From Spirochaetia bacterium (GTDB lineage Bacteria; Spirochaetota; Spirochaetia; Treponematales; Treponemataceae), in NCBI GenBank assembly GCA_900769985.1, contig CAAGIS010000021.1:1-53354 (forward strand): DNA of 53,354 nucleotides, given 5' to 3'. Position numbers and translations under genes: made by a program. Every line of letters begins with the position of its first letter. Position 1 is the first letter of the stretch. This document shows, in pieces, positions 15,501 through 23,898 of this stretch. The notes below the pieces were generated by a model, which was not told where the DNA came from, searched no databases, and was given only the letters and a program-made list of their open reading frames with translations.

Positions 15501-17195
15501 TTATTTTACGATTTCTTTTGCCCTTGCCAGAGCATCTGCAATATTGTCAAAAATATTTTCCCGGCCTATTTTATCTGCCATGCCTGTTTTTTCGCAGAGC
15601 ATGTACGGCTGGGTGTGTATTCCTGAGAGAACTATTGTAACCCCGTGTCTGTCGCATGCAGCTTTGCACTGTTCCAAAGCGCGAAGTCCTCCGGCATCAA
15701 GGTAAATTGTATTTCTCATTCTTAAAACAAGAACTTTGTAATCAACATAAGCGCGTTCTACTGCAAGTTCAAATTTTCGTACAGTTCCAAAGAAAAGCGA
15801 ACCTTCTATTTCGTAAACAAGAACGCCTTTTGGAATATCAAGCTGTTCAGTTTCGCCGCTGCTTTTTATTCCTCCGATGAGCGTGTCTTTTTTAGTCTGA
15901 ACTTCGGAAACGTCAATCATTTTTTTAATAAAGAAGAAAGCTGCAAAACCAAGTCCTACTTCAATTGCGACAGTCAGGTCGATGAAAACTGTTATCAAAA
16001 AAGTTACGGCAAGAACACATACGTCAGATTTTTGTCCTTTGAGCAAGGCTTTTATAGCAGGAAGTCCTGCCATATTCCATGCAACACTTACCAAAACTGC
16101 TGCAAGAGCAGCCATCGGAATGTAGACTGCAAACTTTCCGAGAACGACCATTATTAAAAGCAGGACGAGAGCGTGGATTATTCCTGCTACCGGAGTTTTG
16201 CCGCCGTTTTTGATGTTAGTCGCCGTACGGGCAATTGCACCTGTTGCAGGAATTCCGCCAAAGACCGGGCTTGCAATGTTTGCAATTCCCTGTGCTATTA
16301 ATTCTGTATTTGAATCGTGTTTTGTTCCTGTCATTCCGTCTGCAACAACGGCACTTAACAGTGATTCGATTGCCGCAAGAACTGCGATTGAAATTGCTGT
16401 AGGAAATAAATCTATTATAGTCTGCAGATTGAACGATGGTAGGCTTGGTGCAGGAAGCGAAGACGGAATTGAACCGTAACGGCTTCCGATTGTCGCAGTC
16501 TGCAGTCCGAATTTATTTTTTACAAAAATGTCTGTTAAAGTTGCAAGAATGATTACTACAAGTGAACCTGGGATTTTTTTTGTAATTTTTGGCCAGATAA
16601 AAATTATTGCAAGGCAGACAATAGCCATGATTGTCGAATACCAATTTATTGTAGAAAATGAATTTGCGTATACTATGACTTTTCCTAAAAAATCGCCCGG
16701 CATTTTTGTGATTGTTCGCGAAAAAAAAGTAAGAGGAACAGAAAAATCAGGAACAAGTCCGAAGAAGTCTCCGATTTGTCCTGTCGCAATAGTAACTGCA
16801 ATTCCTGCCGTAAAACCTGTTACGATTGTATAAGGAATGAATTTTACAAGACCGCCCATTTTAAAAGCTCCGAGCAGAATTAAAAGAATTCCTGCCATTA
16901 AAGTTGCAGCGGCAAGTCCTGAATATCCGAATTTTTCAATTACATTAAAAACTATGACTGCAAATGCGCCTGTAGGACCTCCAATCTGCACGCGGCTGCC
17001 GCCAAAAAAAGAAATGCAGAATCCTGCAATAATCGCAGTAAATAATCCGCGTTCTGGACCTACGCCGCTTGCTATTGCAAAAGCTATTGCAAGTGGAAGT
17101 GCAACGATGCCTACAATGATTCCGGCGATTAAATCGCTTGTAAAGTCTTTTACACTGTAGTGCTTGATAGTGTTGAATAATTCAGGCTTAAACAT
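15501..17195 (-). CDS. SulP family anion transporter with STAS domain
   Basis: 564 aa. Some 10-12 membrane segments fill residues 20-430 (DLIAGIIVGIVALPLAIAFAIASG is the SulP signature start; QIGGPTGAF and GGIPATGAIARTATNI follow), then a cytoplasmic STAS domain at about 450-560. Substrate may be sulfate, bicarbonate or another anion; the sequence does not decide. Single gene, not obviously in an operon with the dehydrogenase behind it. Confidence 0.9.
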   Translation of the reverse strand: MFKPELFNTIKHYSVKDFTSDLIAGIIVGIVALPLAIAFAIASGVGPERGLFTAIIAGFCISFFGGSRVQIGGPTGAFAVIVFNVIEKFGYSGLAAATLMAGILLILLGAFKMGGLVKFIPYTIVTGFTAGIAVTIATGQIGDFFGLVPDFSVPLTFFSRTITKMPGDFLGKVIVYANSFSTINWYSTIMAIVCLAIIFIWPKITKKIPGSLVVIILATLTDIFVKNKFGLQTATIGSRYGSIPSSLPAPSLPSFNLQTIIDLFPTAISIAVLAAIESLLSAVVADGMTGTKHDSNTELIAQGIANIASPVFGGIPATGAIARTATNIKNGGKTPVAGIIHALVLLLIMVVLGKFAVYIPMAALAAVLVSVAWNMAGLPAIKALLKGQKSDVCVLAVTFLITVFIDLTVAIEVGLGFAAFFFIKKMIDVSEVQTKKDTLIGGIKSSGETEQLDIPKGVLVYEIEGSLFFGTVRKFELAVERAYVDYKVLVLRMRNTIYLDAGGLRALEQCKAACDRHGVTIVLSGIHTQPYMLCEKTGMADKIGRENIFDNIADALARAKEIVK

Positions 17196-17233
17196 TTTTA
17201 TTCCTTCTTTATAATTATAAATTTTGTAAATTA

Positions 17234-18211
17234 TTAATTTACTCTGTTAATTGTTTTTCCGTTTAAAAATGAACGCAGGTTTTCGACTGCAATTGACAGA
17301 AGTCTTTCACGCGTTTCTTTTGCTGCCCATGCAATGTGCGGTGTAATGACACATTTTGGGTTTTTAAAAAGAGGGCAGTCTTTTGCCATTGGTTCACAAG
17401 TAAGGACATCTGCTGCAAAGCCTGAAAGAGTTCCGTTGTCAAGAGCCTCTTTTACTGCGTATTCATCGATTAAAGCACCTCTTGCAGTGTTTACAAGCAG
17501 AGCACCTTTTTTTACTTTTTTGAGCGATGATGAATTAATAAGTTTTTCATTTTCTTTTGTAAGCGGACAATGCAGAGAAATGATGTCGCTTGTTTCAAGA
17601 AGACTGTCAAGGGAAACTGATTTTACATGTTCGTCTTCTAAAACTTTTTTATTATATTCATCTATTTTACTTTCTGAACGGGTGTTTACGATTACGTTCA
17701 TTCCAAAACTTGATGCAATTTTTGCAACGCGCTGTCCGATAGAACCAAATCCAATAAGACCGATTGTCTTTCCGTAAAGTTCACTAAGCGGATGAGTCCA
17801 ATAACAGAAATCAGGAGATTTTATCCAGTCACCGTTCATTACAGATTCGTTGTGAGAATGAACACCGTTTGTAAATTCCATAATCAGTGCAAAAACTGCC
17901 TGAGCGACTGCCATTGTGCTGTAGGCAGGAATGTTTGTAACTGTTATGCCGAGGTTCTTTGCAGCTTCAATGTCTATTACGTTATAGCCTGTTGCAAAGA
18001 CGCCGATGTATTTTAAGTTCTTGCATTCTTTTAAAATTTCATAAGTTAAATTTACTTTATTGAGAAAAACAAAATCTGCATCTCGAATTCTTTCTAAAGT
18101 AAGTTCAGCTGGAGTTCTTGGATAAAAAGTTACTTCTCCAAATTCTTTAAAAACATCATAAGAAAGGTCACCGGGGTTTAAGGCATTACCGTCAAGAATT
18201 ACAATTTTCAT
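17234..18211 (-). CDS. D-2-hydroxyacid dehydrogenase (NAD)
   Basis: About 325 aa from the ATG at 18211 (MKIVILDGNALNPGD); a longer open frame reaches 18460 but its start reads through low-complexity hydrophobic sequence and lacks support. Rossmann signature GLIGFGSIGQRVAKIASSFG, catalytic Arg in NTARGALIDE, Glu in the CEPMAKD region and His in ITPHIAW. Resembles glycerate/hydroxypyruvate reductases. TATAAT ends seven bases before the ATG, so leaderless translation is likely. Confidence 0.88.
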   Translation of the reverse strand: MKIVILDGNALNPGDLSYDVFKEFGEVTFYPRTPAELTLERIRDADFVFLNKVNLTYEILKECKNLKYIGVFATGYNVIDIEAAKNLGITVTNIPAYSTMAVAQAVFALIMEFTNGVHSHNESVMNGDWIKSPDFCYWTHPLSELYGKTIGLIGFGSIGQRVAKIASSFGMNVIVNTRSESKIDEYNKKVLEDEHVKSVSLDSLLETSDIISLHCPLTKENEKLINSSSLKKVKKGALLVNTARGALIDEYAVKEALDNGTLSGFAADVLTCEPMAKDCPLFKNPKCVITPHIAWAAKETRERLLSIAVENLRSFLNGKTINRVN

Positions 18212-18218
18212 GGCGAAT

Positions 18219-18224
18219 ATTATA
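18219..18224 (-). promoter_or_regulatory. -10 box of the 2-hydroxyacid dehydrogenase gene
   Basis: Perfect TATAAT on the minus strand, seven bases upstream of the ATG at 18211; the -35 region is only T-rich. Confidence 0.5.
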
Positions 18225-18354
18225 AAGAAAACACATAAAATAAAAAAGTAGTAATATAAAAAAATTACTATTCCCAAAGTTCCCCATTTTTTATAAAATA
18301 TTTTCATCTTGGAATAAAAAGTCGGGGTTAATCCGGTTTTTGTAGGAGCAAAAA

Positions 18355-19116
18355 ATGAAAAAAATAATTCTTGCGTTGACGGCTGCTTTGATGGTTTTTT
18401 CTCTTTCATCTTGCGGTAAGGAGAAAAAAAATCAGTCAGGAAAAGTTTGGATTGTAGCAACTGATACAGTTTTCAGACCGTTTGAATACACAAATGAAAA
18501 AAATGAATTTGTCGGCATTGATGTTGATATTCTTGCAGCAATCGCAGAAGATCAGGGTTTTAAATATGACTTGCAGTCATTAGGTTGGGATGCAGGTGTT
18601 GCTGCAGTTCAAGTTGGACAGGCTGATGCACTTATCGCAGGTGCTACAATTAAACAGTCAAGAATTGATTCCGGCTGGATTTTTTCTGATGGATATTATA
18701 ATGCCACTCAGACTTTTGTTGTTGCAGAAAACAGTTCTGTTTCTAAATTTGAAGATTTAAAAGGAAAAAATGTTGCAGTAAAAAATGGAACTGCCGGTGC
18801 AGATTTTGCAAATTCTCTCAAAGATAAATATGGATTTACAGTAACAGTTTTTGAAGATTCTCCGACTATGTATCAGGATGTTATTCTCGGAAACAGTATT
18901 GCCTGCTGCGAAGATACTCCGATTATGGCTGACAACATTAAGACTGCAAAACTTCCGTTAAAAATTCCTGCAGGAATGGAAAGCGAAGGTGCGCCTTATG
19001 GTTTTGCAATTATGAATCCTGCAAATAAAGAACTTCTTGATATGTTCAATAAAGGACTTGCAAACATTAAGGCAAACGGAAAATATCAGGCAATTCTTGA
19101 TAAATACTTAAAATAA
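18355..19116 (+). CDS. Amino-acid ABC transporter substrate-binding lipoprotein
   Basis: 253 aa. Lipoprotein signal with lipobox SLSSC (Cys about residue 20). Normal family-3 solute-binding order: N-lobe TDTVFRPFEY ... FVGIDVDILAAIAE, then second lobe from about residue 123 (FEDLKGKNVAVKNGTAGADF) and the C-terminal helix NKGLANIKANGKYQAIL. Binds a polar amino acid outside the membrane and delivers it to the permease. GGAG before the ATG. First gene of the transporter operon. Confidence 0.93.
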   Translation: MKKIILALTAALMVFSLSSCGKEKKNQSGKVWIVATDTVFRPFEYTNEKNEFVGIDVDILAAIAEDQGFKYDLQSLGWDAGVAAVQVGQADALIAGATIKQSRIDSGWIFSDGYYNATQTFVVAENSSVSKFEDLKGKNVAVKNGTAGADFANSLKDKYGFTVTVFEDSPTMYQDVILGNSIACCEDTPIMADNIKTAKLPLKIPAGMESEGAPYGFAIMNPANKELLDMFNKGLANIKANGKYQAILDKYLK

Positions 19117-19131
19117 AATTTTTACACTTTA

Positions 19132-19160
19132 AAAGCAGCAGTCTTAAAGTCTGCTGCTTT
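19132..19160 (+). other. Intercistronic hairpin behind the binding-protein gene
   Basis: Perfect 10-bp stem AAAGCAGCAG (19132-19141) / CTGCTGCTTT (19151-19160) without a U-tract. Such hairpins commonly protect the upstream message and give an excess of binding protein over permease. Confidence 0.6.
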
Positions 19161-19248
19161 CAATTCATAGTTTAATTCAAAACATAAACTGAGAAGACAA
19201 GGCTTTAAGTGTCAGTGTGCCTTGATTTGACTCACTGGAGTTCAACGA

Positions 19249-19920
19249 ATGGTATCTATTTTACAAACTTATTCATTAATGCTGTTAAAGTCACTTGGCT
19301 ATACAATGCTTTTGACTTTGCTTGCATTATTTTTTGCAATGATTATTGGCTTGATTTTTGCACTTTTCAATGTAAGCCATAATAAAATTCTGAATGTCGT
19401 CGGAACAATTTATATAGATGCTATTCGTGGAGTTCCGTTAATTGTACTGGCATACTTTATTTATTTTGGAGTTCCTCAGGCAATAAAAATGATTGGGGCT
19501 GCAGGTTTTAAGCTTCCGGCTCTTCAGGCAGGAACTATTGCGCTTTCAATGAATTGTGGTGCATATATGGCAGAAATTTTCAGGGCAGGAATCCAGAGTA
19601 TTGATAAAGGGCAGATGGAAGCTTCAAGAAGTCTGGGGCTTACTTACGGGATGAGCATGAGGTCTGTAGTTCTTCCGCAGGCATTCAAGGTTATGATTCC
19701 TTCGATAATCAATCAGTTCATCATTACGTTAAAAGATACTTCTATTCTTGCAGTCATCGGCTACCCGGAACTTACGAATATGGGAAAAACAATTTCTGGA
19801 AATACTTTTAAAAGTCTTGAAACTTGGGCAATAGTCGGTGTTATGTATATGATTGTAATCATAACGTTGAGCAAGGTTGCAAAAGCTATTGAACGTAAAA
19901 TGAAAAATCAGGAACAGTAA
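19249..19920 (+). CDS. Polar amino-acid ABC transporter permease (HisM/GlnP type)
   Basis: 223 aa, about five membrane helices. The EAA loop EASRSLGLTYGMSMRSVVLPQAFKVMIP (starting with ME-AS) contacts the ATPase. CSAYM-like SMNCGAYMAEIFRAGIQSI is typical for the family. Sits between binding protein and ATPase. Confidence 0.93.
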   Translation: MVSILQTYSLMLLKSLGYTMLLTLLALFFAMIIGLIFALFNVSHNKILNVVGTIYIDAIRGVPLIVLAYFIYFGVPQAIKMIGAAGFKLPALQAGTIALSMNCGAYMAEIFRAGIQSIDKGQMEASRSLGLTYGMSMRSVVLPQAFKVMIPSIINQFIITLKDTSILAVIGYPELTNMGKTISGNTFKSLETWAIVGVMYMIVIITLSKVAKAIERKMKNQEQ

Positions 19921-19968
19921 AATCTAAAAAAGACATTGCTAGATTTTATGAATATGAGCGAGGATAAA

Positions 19969-20706
19969 ATGGACGAAAAAATAAAGATACATGTTGAGAA
20001 CTTAAAAAAGACTTTCGGTAAACTTGAAGTTTTAAAAGACATAAACATTGATATACGCGAAGGTGAAGTTGTCGTTGTTATAGGACCTTCTGGCAGCGGC
20101 AAGTCAACTTTTTTACGATGCCTTAACAAGCTCGAAGTTTCTAACGGCGGAACGATTGTCATAAATGGAAATGACATCAATGACAAATCAATCAATATAA
20201 ATCATGTCCGAGAAAACATCGGAATGGTTTTTCAGCATTTCAATTTATTTCCTAATCTTACTGTTCTTGAAAATATAATGCTTGCTCCTGTAAAGTTAAA
20301 GAAAATGACAAAAGAAGAAGCTCGTGTTCAAGGAATAAAACTTTTGACTCGTGTCGGTCTTGAAACAAAAGCAGATGTTTATCCGCAGCAGCTTTCAGGC
20401 GGACAGAAACAGCGTGTAGCGATTGCGAGGGCGCTTGCAATGAATCCGTCGATTATGCTTTTTGATGAACCGACTTCTGCACTTGACCCTGAAATGGTCG
20501 GTGAAGTTCTCTCTGTAATGCAGGAACTTGCAAAAGGCGGTATGACGATGGTTGTTGTAACTCACGAAATGGGTTTTGCGCGGGAAGTTGCAGACAGGGT
20601 AATTTTTATGGACGGCGGTTATATTATAGAAGAAGGAACCCCTGAACAGGTTTTGAAAAATCCAAAGCAAGAAAGGACGATAAATTTTCTGAATAAAGTT
20701 TTGTAA
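19969..20706 (+). CDS. Polar amino-acid ABC transporter ATP-binding protein (GlnQ type)
   Basis: 245 aa from the ATG at 19969, preceded by GAGG; a TTG at 19936 would add 11 unlikely residues. Walker A GPSGSGKST, Q-loop FQHFNLF, signature LSGGQKQR, Walker B IMLFDEPTS, H-loop VVTHEMGFA. A small inverted repeat AAAATCTA/TAGATTTT (19919-19926/19940-19947) separates it from the permease. It may also energise the second permease (26361), which has no ATPase beside it. Confidence 0.95.
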   Translation: MDEKIKIHVENLKKTFGKLEVLKDINIDIREGEVVVVIGPSGSGKSTFLRCLNKLEVSNGGTIVINGNDINDKSININHVRENIGMVFQHFNLFPNLTVLENIMLAPVKLKKMTKEEARVQGIKLLTRVGLETKADVYPQQLSGGQKQRVAIARALAMNPSIMLFDEPTSALDPEMVGEVLSVMQELAKGGMTMVVVTHEMGFAREVADRVIFMDGGYIIEEGTPEQVLKNPKQERTINFLNKVL

Positions 20707-20717
20707 GAGGCGATGGA

Positions 20718-21308
20718 ATGAAAAAGATTATTACAATAAGCCGAGAGTTTGGGGCTGCGGGAGGAACAATCGGAAAAACTGTTGCAGAACGTCTTGGTTA
20801 TGAATATTTTGACAAGGAACTGATTATTCAAGCAGCGCGTGATGCAAACCTTGATGTAGAAAAAATCGTAAAGTTTGACGAGAAAGTTCCTGTTATGTTC
20901 GGTTTTACGCAGAGCCTTTTTGATTTGTATAATTCACCTGTTGAAGAACGGTTTTACGAAGCACAGAAAAGAATAATCAGAAAAATTGCTGAACACGGAA
21001 AATGCGTGATTGTCGGTCGTAATGCAAACAGCGTCCTTGCAGAATATGATGATTCTTTTCATGTGTTCATTCATGCAAACTTTTACTGGCGTCTTAATTA
21101 TTTGAAGTCTGATAAAATGAAAAACGTGCCGCCAGAAAAAATTGCAGAGCACATTAACAATATAGACAAGGCAAGAAAGAAATTCTGCGCTTATTACACA
21201 AATAAAGATTTTGGAAGTGCGGCAAGTTATGATATGTCTTTAAGTTCTTCTGCTTTAGGAATTCAAAAATGTGCAGAGTTGATTTGTGATGCTGCTTCTT
21301 CAAAATGA
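20718..21308 (+). CDS. Cytidylate-kinase-like P-loop protein
   Basis: 196 aa of the cytidylate kinase-like family (AAA_26): ITISREFGAAGGTIGKTVAERLGYEYFDKELI replaces the normal GxxGxGKS with the relaxed loop of this group. C-terminal Y-TNKDFGSAASYDMSLSSSALG is typical. Substrate unknown; true CMP kinases differ. AGGCG-type ribosome site; 11 bases after the ATPase gene and overlapping the next gene by ATGA, so it is part of the transporter operon. Confidence 0.85.
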   Translation: MKKIITISREFGAAGGTIGKTVAERLGYEYFDKELIIQAARDANLDVEKIVKFDEKVPVMFGFTQSLFDLYNSPVEERFYEAQKRIIRKIAEHGKCVIVGRNANSVLAEYDDSFHVFIHANFYWRLNYLKSDKMKNVPPEKIAEHINNIDKARKKFCAYYTNKDFGSAASYDMSLSSSALGIQKCAELICDAASSK

Positions 21309-23641
21309 TTAATACGATAATAATTCAACCGCCGCTTGTTCAGTTGAATACGCCGTATCCAAGCGGTGCGTATCTTCTGTCTTTTTTTAAAAGTGAATAT
21401 GAAAAGCGTGATATAAACGGCAATGTTAAATGGTTTGATTTAAGCAATGATTTTTTTCATTCTGTTTTTTGCAAGGCAGGACTTGAAAAGATTTTTGAAC
21501 GGACTTCAAAAAAAGCGCTTGCTCTTGCAGAAAATTATGAGCGGCAAAATGATGAAAATACTGCGTTTCAGCTCAGGCGTTTTGTATGTCAGTCAGGCGC
21601 ATGGACAGACTGGATTGACATGATAATTGCAATAGTATGTTCTTCAAATTCAAAGTTAAGCGGAAGGGAATTTGTTCATGCATTTATCAGGGGCGCTCAT
21701 GTTCCTCGCGGAAACAGGATGGAGCAGTTTTTGCAAAGTTTAAACCGCGATGTTTCTGCTGACGATTCTCAGATTCTTGCAAGTCTTGCGCTGGCAGATT
21801 TACAGGATTATATTTCGCTTGTCTATGACAATAATTTTTCGCTTATCCGTTACGCCGAACATCTGGCTTCGAGCACGGCAAAATTTTCTGATGCAGAAAA
21901 AGGTCTTTTGTCGCCGGCACTTGAAGATTTTTACAAGCCTTTGATTCTTGAGAAAATTATGCCGTATAAAAATGAACCTGCGCTTATCGGAATTTCAGTT
22001 CCTTTTCCCGGATGTTTTGAAGCTGCCTTGTATACTGCAAAAATCATTCGCCAGGAGAATTTTAAAAACTGCCTTATTGCATTTGGCGGTGGTTACGTCA
22101 ATACGGAACTGCGCGAAATTGAAGAGCAGAAGATTTTTGATTACTGCGATTTTTTAAGTTATGACAAAGGTTATGGAAGTTTTATTGAACTGTTTGATTT
22201 GATTGCAAAATCGGCTGCAATTTTGTTTAAAAAGGAAGACGCAGAAAATCCGGTTCTGTTGAATTCTCTTCTTGACGGAATACAGCTGTATAATACCGCA
22301 TATCGTTTTGACAGAAAAATTATTCAGCCAAAAAGTCAAAATGAAGATTCATGCAGAAAAATGATTTTAAAAGAGCGCGAAATTGTGCATAAAATTTTTC
22401 CTGATTATTCTTCAATTGATTTTTCAAAATATCCGCGCCTTGCTGATGATACAAATTCAATGCACAGAATATGGAATGACGGCGCATGGCTTAAAGCATA
22501 TCTTGCTTACGGTTGTTACTGGCATAGATGTTCTTTTTGCGATACGACTCTTGATTACGTAAAAGATTATTGCGTGACAGATGTAGAATCCTTGTATGAC
22601 AGCCTTTATACGCAGGCAGAAAAAACAGGAGTTTACGGAATTCACTTTGTTGATGAAGCTTGTCCTCCTGTCGCGCTTGAAAAATTTGCATTGAAAAATC
22701 TTTCATGCAAGAATTTTTCTGAAACAAAAATACCTCTTACCTTTTGGGGTAATATCCGGTTTGAAAAAACTTTTTCTCGTGACCTTGCAGATTTGCTTGC
22801 AGCAGGAGGAATGACGGCTGTATCTGCCGGTATTGAAATTGCGACAGATACAGGGCTTGATTCTGTAAATAAAGGAACTGATATTGAAAATATAGTTTCG
22901 TCTTGCTGCGCATTAAAGGAAGCAGGCATTTTAATTCATTCATATATGATTTTTGGTTTTTGGAATCAGAGTGAACAGGACTTGATTAATTCAATGGAAA
23001 CTTTAAGACAGTTATTTGCTGCAGGACTTTTGGACAGCGCTTTCTGGCATAAGTTTACGCTGACACTTCATTCGACAGTTTACAAGGATTTTCAGAACGG
23101 AAAATACCCGGAATTAAAAATCATTCCGCCTGACAAAAATCAGTTTGCTAGAAATGACCTTCACTACGAAGGCGAAGAAAAAAGCCAGAAATATTCTGAA
23201 CCGCTTAACACTGCACTTGAATTATGGATGCACGGAAAAAAACTGAATAAATCTGTAGAAAGTTTTTTCAATTTTAAAATGCCGTCGCCGTCAATCTCAA
23301 AAGATTTTGTAAATTCGCTCATTCAAAAATACGAAGCAAAACGCGAAAATGATTTTAATGCAATCCCTAAACCTGATGAAAAATTTGTCTGGCTTGCCGG
23401 TGTTCCTCTTATACTCGATTGCCAAAAAAAATATTCTGAACTCTGCTGGAATTATATGGGCGAAATGTTCTATGAAAAAATAACAGAATCTCTCGCTCAA
23501 AAAGTCGCCTCCTTCCTCCCCGAAATCGACGCAAGAAAATTCGACGGCTCAAAAAAATTTACTGCCGAAACAATCATCTCTTTTTTAGGCCACCCTCTCT
23601 TCCAGACTCTCCGCGGTAAAGGCCTCTGCCGTTTGTTATAA
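21305..23641 (+). CDS. B12-binding-type radical SAM protein
   Basis: 778 aa. N-terminal B12-binding-like region (TIIIQPPLVQLNTPYPSGAYLL; GGGYVNTELREI near residue 260), then a radical SAM core whose cluster ligands are in CYWHRCSFC (about residue 400, C-x4-C-x2-C), and a long C-terminal part without known match. The target is unknown; such enzymes often modify peptides or lipids. ATGA overlap with the kinase-like gene. The last 50 codons shift to C-ending, CTC/TCC/CCC-rich codons. Confidence 0.85.
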   Translation: MINTIIIQPPLVQLNTPYPSGAYLLSFFKSEYEKRDINGNVKWFDLSNDFFHSVFCKAGLEKIFERTSKKALALAENYERQNDENTAFQLRRFVCQSGAWTDWIDMIIAIVCSSNSKLSGREFVHAFIRGAHVPRGNRMEQFLQSLNRDVSADDSQILASLALADLQDYISLVYDNNFSLIRYAEHLASSTAKFSDAEKGLLSPALEDFYKPLILEKIMPYKNEPALIGISVPFPGCFEAALYTAKIIRQENFKNCLIAFGGGYVNTELREIEEQKIFDYCDFLSYDKGYGSFIELFDLIAKSAAILFKKEDAENPVLLNSLLDGIQLYNTAYRFDRKIIQPKSQNEDSCRKMILKEREIVHKIFPDYSSIDFSKYPRLADDTNSMHRIWNDGAWLKAYLAYGCYWHRCSFCDTTLDYVKDYCVTDVESLYDSLYTQAEKTGVYGIHFVDEACPPVALEKFALKNLSCKNFSETKIPLTFWGNIRFEKTFSRDLADLLAAGGMTAVSAGIEIATDTGLDSVNKGTDIENIVSSCCALKEAGILIHSYMIFGFWNQSEQDLINSMETLRQLFAAGLLDSAFWHKFTLTLHSTVYKDFQNGKYPELKIIPPDKNQFARNDLHYEGEEKSQKYSEPLNTALELWMHGKKLNKSVESFFNFKMPSPSISKDFVNSLIQKYEAKRENDFNAIPKPDEKFVWLAGVPLILDCQKKYSELCWNYMGEMFYEKITESLAQKVASFLPEIDARKFDGSKKFTAETIISFLGHPLFQTLRGKGLCRLL

Positions 23642-23645
23642 ACCA

Positions 23646-23870
23646 AAACCTCGTAACGCGAATTAATAAACTCAGTGCCGGCAAAAACACAGACTTTTCG
23701 CACATAGAGTTTTGCCTGTCAAAACTCGTAACGCGAGATAAATTTGTGTTTGTGATCCAAAAGAAATTTACGAGCGCAGGACGCCCATAGAGAATTGCCT
23801 TTGTGCAATTCTCGTAACGCGAGCTAAACAAATGGTGGGTTTGCAACAGAAATTCACGAGCGTTTACATT
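23646..23870. repeat. Tandem hairpin repeat block 1
   Basis: Two full units and a partial one. Each unit has a variable hairpin beginning GAG and ending CTC (GAGTTTTG/CAAAACTC at 23707-23714/23720-23727; GAGAATTGC/GCAATTCTC at 23790-23798/23805-23813), continued by GTAACGCGAG and, about 30 bases on, GAAATTYACGAGCG. Period 83 bp. The same family recurs at 43870. No gene. Confidence 0.8.
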
Positions 23871-23891
23871 ATGGAAGTTTTCTTATATACT
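23863..23891 (+). promoter_or_regulatory. Promoter of the DUF4153 gene (leaderless)
   Basis: TTTACA (23863-23868), 17 bp, TATACT (23886-23891); the ATG follows seven bases later. Confidence 0.7.
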
Positions 23892-23898
23892 TTCCCCC

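Noticed and set aside
18212..18460. Extended N-terminus of the 2-hydroxyacid dehydrogenase
   Set aside because: The upstream 83 codons are low-complexity and opposite the promoter and start of the divergent transporter gene; the ATG at 18211 has a perfect -10 box before it.
23646..23870. CRISPR array
   Set aside because: Units are hairpins with long variable arms and only two to three copies; no constant direct repeat with equal spacers and no cas genes.
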